Shown here piece by piece: positions 19,461 through 27,153 of a stretch of DNA of 44,327 nucleotides. The DNA is taken from contig CAIKEH010000053.1 of the NCBI GenBank assembly GCA_903826405.1, positions 1 to 44,327 on the forward strand, given 5' to 3'. The position numbers and the translations under genes are program-made. Origin of the DNA: an uncultured bacterium (GTDB lineage: Bacteria; Bacteroidota; Bacteroidia; Chitinophagales; Chitinophagaceae). The notes below the pieces were generated by a model. It saw only the letters and a program-made list of their open reading frames with translations, searched no databases and was not told where the DNA came from. Position 1 is the first letter of the stretch; every line of letters begins with the position of its first letter.

Positions 19461-20402
19461 ATGGAAAAAAAATTTGATATCACCATAATCGTACCCTTCC
19501 TGAACGAGGAGGAAAATTTAGCCCAGCTGGGACAGGAACTCATTCATTTCACGTCATTCCACTCTACAATTCATTTTGAAGTGATTCTGGTCAATGACGG
19601 ATCTTCCGATAGATCCGTTTCAACGATCAAGAATAATACGTTTCCCAATGGAACCAAATTGATTTCATTGTCCCAAAACTATGGATCACATGCAGCTCTG
19701 AGAGCGGGGATTAAATACGCAGGTGGGCGATACATTACTTTCTTGTATGCAGACCTTCAGGATCCCATTGACAATATCACCCGGATGTACACCAAGGCCT
19801 TGGAAGGTTCCGAGATCGTTTGGGCACATCGCGGAATGACACAAAACTCTTTTTTCGAAAAGAAATTCTCTGCACTTTATTCCCGCCTCATGCAGAAATA
19901 CGTCAACCGCCGGTACCCCGACAAAGGTTTCGACGTTGTGATGTTCGATCGTAAGGTTGCTGACGCCGTGAACAATAACGTGGAGGCCAATTCCAGTGTT
20001 TTCCTGCAGATCCTCAATCTGGGTTTCCGTCAGGATTTCGTAGAGTATCAGAAATCAGCAAGAAAAGCAGGGAAGTCCAAGTGGACACTTTCAAAAAAGA
20101 TCAAACTTTTGATAGACTCTTTTGTCGGCTTCTCCTATGCGCCGATCCGCCTGGTTTCCATAGTCGGGATCCTTTTCTTCATAGGAGGTCTATTCTGGAC
20201 ACTATACATCGTACTGAGGAAATTATTTTACAATGACCTGCTCAGCGGATGGCCTGCACTGGTCTCTATTCTCACCATAGGTTTCGGAATAACCAATATC
20301 TCATTGGGTATCATCGCAGAATACCTTTGGAGGACACTGGATGCCAGTCGGAAGAGACCCGTATTCATCATTGATGAGATCACTGAATTGGACAAGAAAT
20401 GA
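19461..20402 (+). CDS. DPM1/GtrB/ArnC-like polyprenyl-phosphate glycosyltransferase
   Basis: This is a GT2 enzyme of 313 residues that should make undecaprenyl-phosphate-sugar from a nucleotide sugar on the inner face of the membrane. The GT-A domain shows TIIVPFLNEEENL, VILVNDGSSDRS (Asp46), YAGGRYITFLYADLQDP with the metal-binding acids, and AHRGMTQNSFFEKKFSALYSRL. Two C-terminal membrane helices (about 228-252 and 265-285) give the GtrB-type topology. The arginine-rich segment WRTLDASRKRPVF follows. It overlaps the SMR-like gene by ATGA. This pairing of donor synthase and small four-helix protein is the same idea as GtrB-GtrA or ArnC-ArnE/F. It would feed a GT-C enzyme, plausibly the one at 14302-16128. 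Confidence 0.85.
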   Translation: MEKKFDITIIVPFLNEEENLAQLGQELIHFTSFHSTIHFEVILVNDGSSDRSVSTIKNNTFPNGTKLISLSQNYGSHAALRAGIKYAGGRYITFLYADLQDPIDNITRMYTKALEGSEIVWAHRGMTQNSFFEKKFSALYSRLMQKYVNRRYPDKGFDVVMFDRKVADAVNNNVEANSSVFLQILNLGFRQDFVEYQKSARKAGKSKWTLSKKIKLLIDSFVGFSYAPIRLVSIVGILFFIGGLFWTLYIVLRKLFYNDLLSGWPALVSILTIGFGITNISLGIIAEYLWRTLDASRKRPVFIIDEITELDKK

Positions 20403-20770
20403 CCAAAGCCATTCTTCTTTGTATTGCATATGCCATCCTGAACGTTTCAGGTGCGGGACTCATCAAATGGAAAATCCGTGAACGGTCCCTCATGACTATA
20501 CAAGACTGGATCGGCTTTCTGATTGAACCACAGGTGATCACGGCATTCACATTGATCTTCGTGTCCGCCCTAGTCCTCTTCAAGGCATTATCAACCGGAC
20601 AATTCACTTTCATCATCCCGATTGCCGTTGGAGTCAATTTCATTTTGACGGTCATACTGGGATATTTTCTCTTCAAAGACAAATTGAACACTGTTTCTTT
20701 CCTCGGTTTCGGATTCATCCTTACCGGCATCATCATTTTAAGCTTAAATACTGTACAAAATGGTCAATAA
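20399..20770 (+). CDS. Small four-helix SMR/EamA-like protein, candidate lipid-linked sugar flippase subunit
   Basis: This 123-residue protein is almost wholly membrane, with four predicted helices. The C-terminal helices read FIIPIAVGVNFILTVILGYFLF and FLGFGFILTGIIIL, typical of the drug/metabolite transporter superfamily (EmrE, ArnE/ArnF). The glutamate of EmrE helix 1 is not evident, which argues against drug efflux; the first helix has Asn and Lys instead. It is sandwiched by overlaps: ATGA with the GtrB-like gene upstream and 11 bases with the epimerase downstream. Such tight coupling suggests that it works on the product of the upstream transferase. Function is inferred from fold and context. 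Confidence 0.72.
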   Translation: MTKAILLCIAYAILNVSGAGLIKWKIRERSLMTIQDWIGFLIEPQVITAFTLIFVSALVLFKALSTGQFTFIIPIAVGVNFILTVILGYFLFKDKLNTVSFLGFGFILTGIIILSLNTVQNGQ

Positions 20771-21731
20771 AGTGAACAACAGCAGGATACTCATCACCGG
20801 CGGTGCGGGCTTCATCGGCTCATATGTTGTTGAGGAACTCCTGCAATTATCCCCTAAAAAGATAATCATACTCGATAACCTCATAAGGGGAAGCCTGGAG
20901 AATATGAAATTTTTCGCAGACAACCCGGCAGTGGAGTTCCGTCAGGGGGATATCCGTGATACGAATCTATTGGAACAATGCATCATGGAAGTGGATTATG
21001 TGTTCCATATGGCAGCCCTGCGGATAAACGCCTGTGCAGCAAACCCTCATGAAGGTTTCGAGGTGATGCTGAAGGCTACATTCCATGTTGCCGACCTGTG
21101 CACAAAACACAAAGTCAAAAAAGTCATTTACAGCTCCAGTGCTTCAGTATATGGTCTTGCACAGCATTTCCCTACTCCTGAAACTGACAATCCATATAAC
21201 AATCAGACATTCTATGGTGCTGCCAAAATGTGGGGAGAACAACTATTCCGCAGCTATAAATTCATGCACGGATTAGATTATGTAGCCCTTCGCTACTTCA
21301 ATGCTTATGGTCCTCGGATGGATACAGATGGAAAATACACCGAAGTCATGATCAGGTGGTTAGATTGCATCAAAACAGGCAAGAACCCACTCATATACGG
21401 TGACGGAAGCACCTCAATGGACTTTGTTTATGTCCGAGACATAGCCCGTGCCAATATCGCGGCACTGCAGGCTGAGGTGACCGATGAAGCATTCAACATA
21501 GGTAATTGTGAAGAGACCAGCCTGAAACAACTTCTGGCCGTGCTCCTGAAAGTCAATCGATCTGAACTAGTGGCCGAGCATCGTGAAGAGAATTCTATCA
21601 ACCCGGTCAGCAGAAGACTAGCAGATATAAACAAAGCAGTTAAACTTTTGAATTTCACACCCACAGTTAGCCTTGAACAGGGTCTCAAAGAACTAAGCGA
21701 CTGGTATTTCGATAAAACCAAAAACAAATAG
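20760..21731 (+). CDS. NAD-dependent sugar-nucleotide epimerase/dehydratase (extended SDR, module B)
   Basis: This is a 323-residue cytoplasmic enzyme. The Rossmann motif is ILITGGAGFIGS (Gly14, Gly17, Gly20). The catalytic region holds YSSSASVYG, then YGAAK with the Tyr-x-x-x-Lys pair, and LRYFNAYGPRMD is the conserved substrate loop. MDFVYVRDIARANI and AFNIGNCEETSLKQL are typical of 4-epimerases, 4,6-dehydratases and decarboxylases. The subclass cannot be fixed by eye. Next to a DegT aminotransferase it could supply the 4-keto sugar, and the lack of an obvious Asp/Glu dehydratase pair beside the active site leaves epimerase equally possible. It overlaps the SMR-like gene by 11 bases, and the aminotransferase follows after 5 bases. 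Confidence 0.83.
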   Translation: MVNKVNNSRILITGGAGFIGSYVVEELLQLSPKKIIILDNLIRGSLENMKFFADNPAVEFRQGDIRDTNLLEQCIMEVDYVFHMAALRINACAANPHEGFEVMLKATFHVADLCTKHKVKKVIYSSSASVYGLAQHFPTPETDNPYNNQTFYGAAKMWGEQLFRSYKFMHGLDYVALRYFNAYGPRMDTDGKYTEVMIRWLDCIKTGKNPLIYGDGSTSMDFVYVRDIARANIAALQAEVTDEAFNIGNCEETSLKQLLAVLLKVNRSELVAEHREENSINPVSRRLADINKAVKLLNFTPTVSLEQGLKELSDWYFDKTKNK

Positions 21732-21736
21732 ACCTC

Positions 21737-22867
21737 ATGATTCCCATTGCCAAACCCTATTTGACAAAAGACGAAGCTCAGGCAGCTTATGACACGATCC
21801 TATCCGGATGGATCACACAAGGTCCAAGAGTAGCCGAATTTGAGGAGAAATTCGCAGCTTATACAGGTGCGAAATATGCAGTTGCCGTATCTAATTGTAC
21901 GACAGCACTTCATCTCGCCATGATCGTAGCTGGGATTGGCCCTGGCGATGAGGTAATCTGTCCATCACTGAGTTATATCGCCACCGCCAACTCCATCAAA
22001 TACGTAGGTGCAAAACCCGTATTCGCTGAAGTGGACCCGGTCAACTATAATCTGGATCCAGCTGATACAGAAAGAAGGATCACGAACAGAACGAAAGCGA
22101 TACTTATCGTACACCAGATAGGTATGCCGGCGGACATCGATACCTTTCAGGCGATAGCGGATAAGCATGGTATCAAACTCATTGAAGATGCAGCCTGTGC
22201 AGCCGGATCATCTTACAAAGGGAGGAAAATAGGAAGTCACTCCGAGTTGGTCTGCTTTTCACTTCATCCCCGTAAAGTGATCTCCACCGGCGACGGGGGT
22301 TTCATTACCACCGATAATGAAGAGTACGCACGTCGCATGAAATTACTGCGCCAGCATGGCATGTCCGTGAATGACCGGGTGCGTCATGAATCTTCAAAAC
22401 TCATCTTCGAAGATCATGTGGAAGTAGGATACAATTACCGCATGACAGACATTCAAGCTTCAGTGGGTATCCAGCAACTTGCCAAATTGGATTGGATCGT
22501 ATCGGAACGTCGCAAGATCGCTGAAAATTACCATCAGGCTTTTAGACATCTGGACATGGTAAGACTGCCCATCGAAAAGGAAGGTTTTTATAGCAATTAT
22601 CAATCATACAGCATTTTCCTGAAAGAAAACTGCAGGCTATCCAGAAATGATATCATGCAAAAAATGCTGGACGAAGGTATCGCAACACGCCGAGGCATCA
22701 TGACCACGCATCGGGAAACAGCCTATCTAGAGGAATCCAAGGACATTCACTTGCCGGCATCTGAAATGGCTTCGGACCGGAGCATCATTTTACCGTTGTT
22801 CATCCCCATGACCGAGGCCGAACAGCAGAAAGTGATATCCTCGTTCATAAAGATCATCGCCGGATGA
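21737..22867 (+). CDS. DegT/DnrJ/EryC1-family sugar aminotransferase, perosamine-synthase-like (module B)
   Basis: This is a PLP enzyme of 376 residues. It begins IPIAKPYLTKDEAQAAYDTI and SGWITQGPRVAEFEEKFA, the opening usual in 4-aminotransferases of the perosamine synthase/PglE/ArnB type. Cofactor marks are AVSNCTTALHLAM, LIEDAACAAGSSY and Lys180 in SLHPRKVISTGDGGF. VEVGYNYRMTDIQASVGIQQL forms part of the active-site loop. The serine and histidine around the lysine (FSLHPRK instead of FSFYPGK in module A) separate the two aminotransferases clearly. It ends 106 bases before the next gene, in an AT-rich gap. Confidence 0.88.
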   Translation: MIPIAKPYLTKDEAQAAYDTILSGWITQGPRVAEFEEKFAAYTGAKYAVAVSNCTTALHLAMIVAGIGPGDEVICPSLSYIATANSIKYVGAKPVFAEVDPVNYNLDPADTERRITNRTKAILIVHQIGMPADIDTFQAIADKHGIKLIEDAACAAGSSYKGRKIGSHSELVCFSLHPRKVISTGDGGFITTDNEEYARRMKLLRQHGMSVNDRVRHESSKLIFEDHVEVGYNYRMTDIQASVGIQQLAKLDWIVSERRKIAENYHQAFRHLDMVRLPIEKEGFYSNYQSYSIFLKENCRLSRNDIMQKMLDEGIATRRGIMTTHRETAYLEESKDIHLPASEMASDRSIILPLFIPMTEAEQQKVISSFIKIIAG

Positions 22868-22973
22868 CCCAATTGTCTGCCAAATGGGTAAATCCATGTG
22901 AAATCTTTGCGGTCACACAATAAAATAGCCTAATAATCATTCATTTATAAATAATCAGACAAATCAGGCAAAC

Positions 22974-23981
22974 ATGGTCAGAACAGGTATAATCGGTGTG
23001 GGCAAAATGGGCATCTCGCATCTGGCCATCCTTGGCGCTCACCCCGACGTAAGTGTAGTAGGTGTATGCGACTCATCAAAGATGGTCACGGATGCAATAG
23101 GGAAATACAGTCCATTTCCCTGCTATGCCGATTATAAAAAAATGCTTGACGAAGCGAAACCGGATGCTGTCGTGGTCTCTGTTCCGACGAAATATCATGC
23201 TCCCATGGTACGGGAACTATTGGAAAAAAACATACATGTTTTTTCCGAAAAGCCATTTTGCCTCACCCCGGAAGAAGGATCACCGCTGGTGGATTTAGCC
23301 CGGAAAAATAAATTGGTGAACCAGGTTGGTTACCACAACAAGTTCGTGGGAACATTCAGGGAGGTGAAGCGCATTTTGGAAAGTAACCTCCTTGGGGAGA
23401 TCTATCATTTCACAGGAGAAGCTTATGGACCTGTGGTAGTGAAACCCAAGCAGGATACTTGGCGCTCCAGTGCCGGTGAAGGCGGTGGGTGTTTGATGGA
23501 TTATGCCTCACACGTCATAGACCTCATCAATTATCTCTTAGCCCCAGTCAGTTCCGTTAAGGCATCACTTCTCAAGTCTATACATTCCAAAGAGGTTGAA
23601 GATGCGGTCTACGCTTTGTTGGAATTATCCAACAAGGTCTCCGGGGTTCTTTCCGTGAATTGGAGTGATGAAACCCACAGGAAAATGAGCACTTCAGTGA
23701 CCATCATGGGAAAAAAGGGAAAGATCATATCCGATGCCAATGAGCTGAAAGTTTTCTTCAAGGATGAGGCCCCGGCCGAATACTCCAAGGGATGGAACGT
23801 AAAATATGTGACCGACCTGACGGACCCTGTGCATTTTTATTTACGGGGTGAAGAATACTCCGCACAAATGGACCACTTCATAGCCGCAGTTCAAGGTAAA
23901 ATACCCAACCATCTCAATAATTTCGAGAGCGCCTGGCATACCGATCAGGCGATAAAATTGATCAAAAACGCACAACACTGA
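22974..23981 (+). CDS. Gfo/Idh/MocA-family oxidoreductase (module B)
   Basis: This is a second NAD(P)-dependent oxidoreductase of the family, 335 residues. The Rossmann motif is TGIIGVGKMGISHLAIL (Gly8-x-Gly10-x-x-Gly13). VVSVPTKYHAPMV and FSEKPFCLTPEEG form the nucleotide and substrate edges. QVGYHNKFVGTFREVKRIL and the catalytic-type CLMDYASHVIDLINYL follow. It is not a close duplicate of the module A enzyme: the C-terminal halves differ (FKDEAPAEYSKGWNVKYV here). The 106-base gap before it contains AATCTTTG at about 22902-22909, one base short of the TAnnTTTG promoter element, so an internal promoter is possible. The unusual aldo/keto-reductase-like gene follows after 4 bases. Confidence 0.84.
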   Translation: MVRTGIIGVGKMGISHLAILGAHPDVSVVGVCDSSKMVTDAIGKYSPFPCYADYKKMLDEAKPDAVVVSVPTKYHAPMVRELLEKNIHVFSEKPFCLTPEEGSPLVDLARKNKLVNQVGYHNKFVGTFREVKRILESNLLGEIYHFTGEAYGPVVVKPKQDTWRSSAGEGGGCLMDYASHVIDLINYLLAPVSSVKASLLKSIHSKEVEDAVYALLELSNKVSGVLSVNWSDETHRKMSTSVTIMGKKGKIISDANELKVFFKDEAPAEYSKGWNVKYVTDLTDPVHFYLRGEEYSAQMDHFIAAVQGKIPNHLNNFESAWHTDQAIKLIKNAQH

Positions 23982-23985
23982 TAGT

Positions 23986-24867
23986 ATGGAAAGGATCTTA
24001 TTTGGAGACAATCAATTTTTTGCCGTAAACCATATATCAGACGAGAAATCAAGGGCACAATCCATCCGATTCAAGGACGATTCTGCCATCCTGCAGACAC
24101 TTGATATTTCCCGGGATAATGGTGTCCAAACTTTCATGTGCACCACACACGATCGTATTGCGAACATCTGCGATGCGATCCGTGCCAACCCCGAAAAATA
24201 CAAGGGATACAAGATCTTTCCCTGTATGCCCTATGCACACAAATACGCCAATGCGGTCACTGAATTAGGCATTGCAGGAACCCTGAAACAGTATGTTCCT
24301 GGGAATTTCATAGGCTCCATGTTCAAAGGTGGTGTTGCATTTCTTTCGAAGGATTACCTGTCCATCATGGAACTGTTGATCGACGCCGAAATGAAAATGT
24401 TCAAAGGGATCGATACTCCAGTAATATTCTTGCAAAATGTCATCACCGATCTGTTGCTTGGTTTAGGCATGAAAGACATCCTTATTGCCTTCCATACATA
24501 TGTAGCCAAAAAATATCAGGCTGAAGCAGGTTTCATAACCATGAATATGCCGATGCTTCTTGATGTTCTGGAAAATGGTGGTGTGAAAAACCCGATCATC
24601 TGCTCCTCTATCAATAAGGTCGGCTTCCGGATGTCAGGTGGAAAAGAACTCTACGAAAAAACATTGCGGACTCGTCAGTTCAGGGCCATCGCTATGCAAG
24701 TTCTGGCAGGAGGTGCCATTTCTCCGAAAGAAGCACTTGAATATGTCTGTAATCTTCCAAATGTGGAATCGATACTTTTTGGCGCCAGTTCCAGAGCAAA
24801 CATACAAGAGACTGTGCGGCTTATCAACCAATTCGATCAGTCCCGTGCAGACATGATCCTAAATTGA
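23986..24867 (+). CDS. Unrecognised TIM-barrel protein, distantly aldo/keto-reductase-like (module B)
   Basis: This is a 293-residue cytoplasmic protein without signal or membrane segments. I do not recognise a named family. The pattern of beta strands (MERILFGDNQFF; DNGVQTFMCTTHDR; FPCMPYAH; TPVIFLQNVITDLL; PIICSSINKVGFRM; IAMQVLAGGAISP; VESILFGASSRANI) fits a TIM barrel. The C-terminal FGASSRANIQETVRLI (about 265-280) resembles the GASSPEHIEENL cofactor-binding end of aldo/keto reductases. The Asp-Tyr-Lys-His tetrad cannot be traced: no Tyr sits in the usual loop after strand 2, which reads THDRIANICDAI. It might bind a sugar nucleotide or act as a lyase or aldolase. It lies 4 bases after a Gfo/Idh enzyme, so a joint redox or epimerisation step is plausible. 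Function unknown. Confidence 0.7.
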   Translation: MERILFGDNQFFAVNHISDEKSRAQSIRFKDDSAILQTLDISRDNGVQTFMCTTHDRIANICDAIRANPEKYKGYKIFPCMPYAHKYANAVTELGIAGTLKQYVPGNFIGSMFKGGVAFLSKDYLSIMELLIDAEMKMFKGIDTPVIFLQNVITDLLLGLGMKDILIAFHTYVAKKYQAEAGFITMNMPMLLDVLENGGVKNPIICSSINKVGFRMSGGKELYEKTLRTRQFRAIAMQVLAGGAISPKEALEYVCNLPNVESILFGASSRANIQETVRLINQFDQSRADMILN

Positions 24868-24983
24868 TAGCTTGAATTGACGTGGGAGATCAGGCATAAA
24901 TGCCATATCTTCAACAAGTTAAAGAACATCTTGACCAATCATAGGCTTTTTACTGCCTAAATGCGAATTGTACGGGAATCAGC

Positions 24984-26369
24984 ATGAACAAGCTATCCTT
25001 TTATACATACAGGACCTTGCTTTGGGTGTGGGACATCATATCCCTGAATATCGTGTTATTCACACTCGGCTATTTCGTCTCCAGAGCGAATGCCCTGAAT
25101 GACAGGGATTACTTCTTCTTTTTTGCGGCCATGAACATGTTCTGGATGGGATCGGTCTTTGTGACTGCACTGTATTTGAGCAAGAACTGGTTGGACACGC
25201 GACATTTCATCAAGGAGACGCTCAAAAGCTATTTACTCACTCTCCTGTTGACGCTTTTTTTCATTTTCTTTTCCAAAACATTATACTCCAGACTTTTCAT
25301 TATACTCACTTTCTCCGGATTCGCGTTCATCCTGGTAACGAACCGGATTCTTTTCTTTTTCTTCGTCAAAGCCCTCAAAAACAACCTCAACATCGCCAAA
25401 AATGTCGTGGTAGTTGGATACAATGACATATCCAAGCGGCTCATCAGGTATTTTCAAAAAGAAACCAAACTGGTGAATTTCTTGGGATGCTTTACGGATC
25501 AAGATAAAATTGATGGCGAACCGACACTTCCCATACTAGGAGATCCCAGTCAAGTCATGGAGTATGCAAAAAACAATCAGGTTACGGAGATCTACTCTAC
25601 ATTGGCACCGGAAACACACCCATACATGTATGACCTTGCCAAATCTGCCGAAAGTCATTTCATCCGGTTCAAATTTGTGCCTGACTACCAGATCTTTGTC
25701 AACCGGAATATTTTCGTGGACTTTGTAGATGACATTCCCGTTTTATCCTTGCGTAAAGAGCCGCTTGAAGACACCGGCAGCAAGATCAAGAAAAGGTTTT
25801 TCGATATTGTTTTCAGTTTTTTGGTCATCCTACTGCTACTTTCCTGGCTTGTCCCCTTGATTGCGCTGATCATCAAATTGGACTCCAGAGGTCCGGTATT
25901 TTTCATCCAGGAAAGATCTGGTAAAAACAATGAGCCTTTCTCATGCATCAAATTCAGAAGCCTTCGGACCAATCAAGACGCAGACAGGAAGCAGGTTACC
26001 AAGAATGATAGCAGGGTCACCAAAGTAGGCAGGATCCTTCGCAAAACAAACCTTGATGAATTGCCACAGTTTTTCAATGTATTTTTGGGCGACATGTCCG
26101 TAGTGGGCCCGAGGCCTCATATGCTGAAACACACTGACGAATTCACCGCTATCTACAAAGAATACATGATCAGGCATTTTGTAAAACCCGGGCTGACAGG
26201 ATGGGCCCAAGTGAACGGATTCCGTGGCGAGATCCGCGAGAATGAATTACTCCGGAAACGGGTGGAATATGACATCTGGTATCTGGAGAACTGGGATATC
26301 TGGCTTGATCTAAAGATTGTTCTCATGACTGTCTATGTAACTATAAAGGGCGATAAGAACGCCTACTGA
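24984..26369 (+). CDS. WcaJ-type polyprenyl-phosphate sugar-1-phosphate transferase (initiating enzyme)
   Basis: This is the initiating enzyme of Wzx/Wzy-type polysaccharide assembly, 461 residues. It transfers a hexose-1-phosphate or acetamido-sugar-1-phosphate to undecaprenyl phosphate. Four to five N-terminal helices (about 1-130) are followed by a Rossmann-like CoA-binding_3 domain (NVVVVGYNDISKRLI), a re-entrant helix (VFSFLVILLLLSWLVPLIALII) and the catalytic bac_transf domain. Catalytic marks are FIQERSGKNNEPFSCIKFRS, the Asp-Glu pair in LDELPQFFNVFLGDMSVVGPRPHM and KPGLTGWAQVNGFRG. The full-length layout is the WcaJ/WbaP type. It follows a 116-base gap after module B and ends the plus-strand locus; its terminator may be the one about 560 bases downstream. 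Confidence 0.92.
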   Translation: MNKLSFYTYRTLLWVWDIISLNIVLFTLGYFVSRANALNDRDYFFFFAAMNMFWMGSVFVTALYLSKNWLDTRHFIKETLKSYLLTLLLTLFFIFFSKTLYSRLFIILTFSGFAFILVTNRILFFFFVKALKNNLNIAKNVVVVGYNDISKRLIRYFQKETKLVNFLGCFTDQDKIDGEPTLPILGDPSQVMEYAKNNQVTEIYSTLAPETHPYMYDLAKSAESHFIRFKFVPDYQIFVNRNIFVDFVDDIPVLSLRKEPLEDTGSKIKKRFFDIVFSFLVILLLLSWLVPLIALIIKLDSRGPVFFIQERSGKNNEPFSCIKFRSLRTNQDADRKQVTKNDSRVTKVGRILRKTNLDELPQFFNVFLGDMSVVGPRPHMLKHTDEFTAIYKEYMIRHFVKPGLTGWAQVNGFRGEIRENELLRKRVEYDIWYLENWDIWLDLKIVLMTVYVTIKGDKNAY

Positions 26370-26481
26370 GCCCCCTCATTGATTTTCCTTTCTTCGCATT
26401 ACTCGCTCAAATCAAAAGGAAATCGGGTCATATTCACCTGTATCCGCCATCCCACCTTTTAAACCTTGTCATTTTAGCACC

Positions 26482-26589
26482 ACTTCATCACTTCATCACT
26501 CCATCACTCCCGTTATCATTCACTTATCAAAACTTCATCACTTCATCACTCCATCACTCCATCAATCCCGTTATCATTCACTTATCAAA
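26482..26589 (+). repeat. Two tandem 50/58-base units built from 8-base ATCACTYC microrepeats
   Basis: Unit 1 is at 26482-26531 (50 bases) and unit 2 at 26532-26589 (58 bases). Each begins with runs of ATCACTTC/ATCACTCC and ends with the same block, CCGTTATCATTCACTTATC plus AAA. Unit 2 has exactly one additional 8-mer (ATCAATCC). This points to slippage or unequal recombination of the 8-base step. There are no spacers and no palindromes, so it is not CRISPR. Confidence 0.8.
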
Positions 26590-26929
26590 TTCAATTCGAA
26601 ATCACCTGTAGATTCTGAATACCCATACATACAAAGCCCTGTATGAAACCCATGATCGAAATCTTCAGTAAACATAATCCAGAATGTGGAACTTACCTCC
26701 AGTAACCTCGGAACAGGATGAATAACTAGAAACTCCCTGAACACTTTTTTTGATCAATGATAATCAGTAAGCCAGATCAGATGTAAACGAAACCACTAAA
26801 ACTCTTTGCGATCGGTCATATGATCCGAAATTGAATCCAGGAACTGAGCATCAAATTTAGACAAGAAAGATCTCCGAAAAAAGGCAGGATAAGTCAAAAG
26901 AACCTCCTACATCCGGACTCATCATTTAC

Positions 26930-26957
26930 AAAACCACCCTGACGGGTGGTTTTGTAT
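26930..26957 (+). terminator. Rho-independent terminator (plus strand)
   Basis: A perfect 10-base stem (AAAACCACCC at 26930-26939, GGGTGGTTTT at 26944-26953) closes a 4-base TGAC loop and runs into T-rich sequence. The A-run on the left makes the hairpin partly usable on the minus strand too. It probably ends readthrough from the polysaccharide locus. Confidence 0.8.
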
Positions 26958-27063
26958 TTTGAAGCGATCGAGTAAAAATGGTCAGGATTGGTAAAGACTC
27001 ATGTGGCAAACCAGAAATTCCTTCAGAAAGCAGAATAACGAATAAGCCCCATCTACAGATCTG

Positions 27064-27101
27064 AAAAAATAATCCCGGTCATGTTCAACACAACCGGGAT
27101 T
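27064..27101 (-). terminator. Rho-independent terminator for the minus-strand sugar transferase
   Basis: On the minus strand AATCCCGGT (27101-27093) pairs with ACCGGGATT (27079-27071), closed by a 13-base interior that can pair further (TGTT with AACA). A T-run from six A's at 27064-27069 follows. It lies about 50 bases after the stop of the sugar transferase at 27154, the right place to end that transcript. Confidence 0.8.
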
Positions 27102-27153
27102 TCATCAAAGTATTTCGGACCGCAAGGAACTTATATGATCAAGCCAGCGGTAT

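Larger units (their letters stand above)
26370..27153. other. 784-base gene-free stretch between convergent glycan operons
   Basis: No open frame here shows recognisable protein features and no tRNA or rRNA is seen. It holds a short tandem repeat (26482-26589), a plus-strand intrinsic terminator (26930-26957) and a minus-strand terminator (27064-27101). The plus terminator lies more than 500 bases from the last plus-strand stop, so either a long 3' untranslated region or an independent small transcript ends there. Confidence 0.6.

Noticed and set aside
20399-20770. Small multidrug-resistance efflux pump
   Set aside because: Although the four-helix fold fits, no membrane-embedded glutamate as in EmrE is seen, and the gene is overlapped on both sides by sugar genes.
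26482-26589. CRISPR array
   Set aside because: The units abut directly with no unique spacers, are internally repetitive, have no palindromic repeat, and no cas genes are near.
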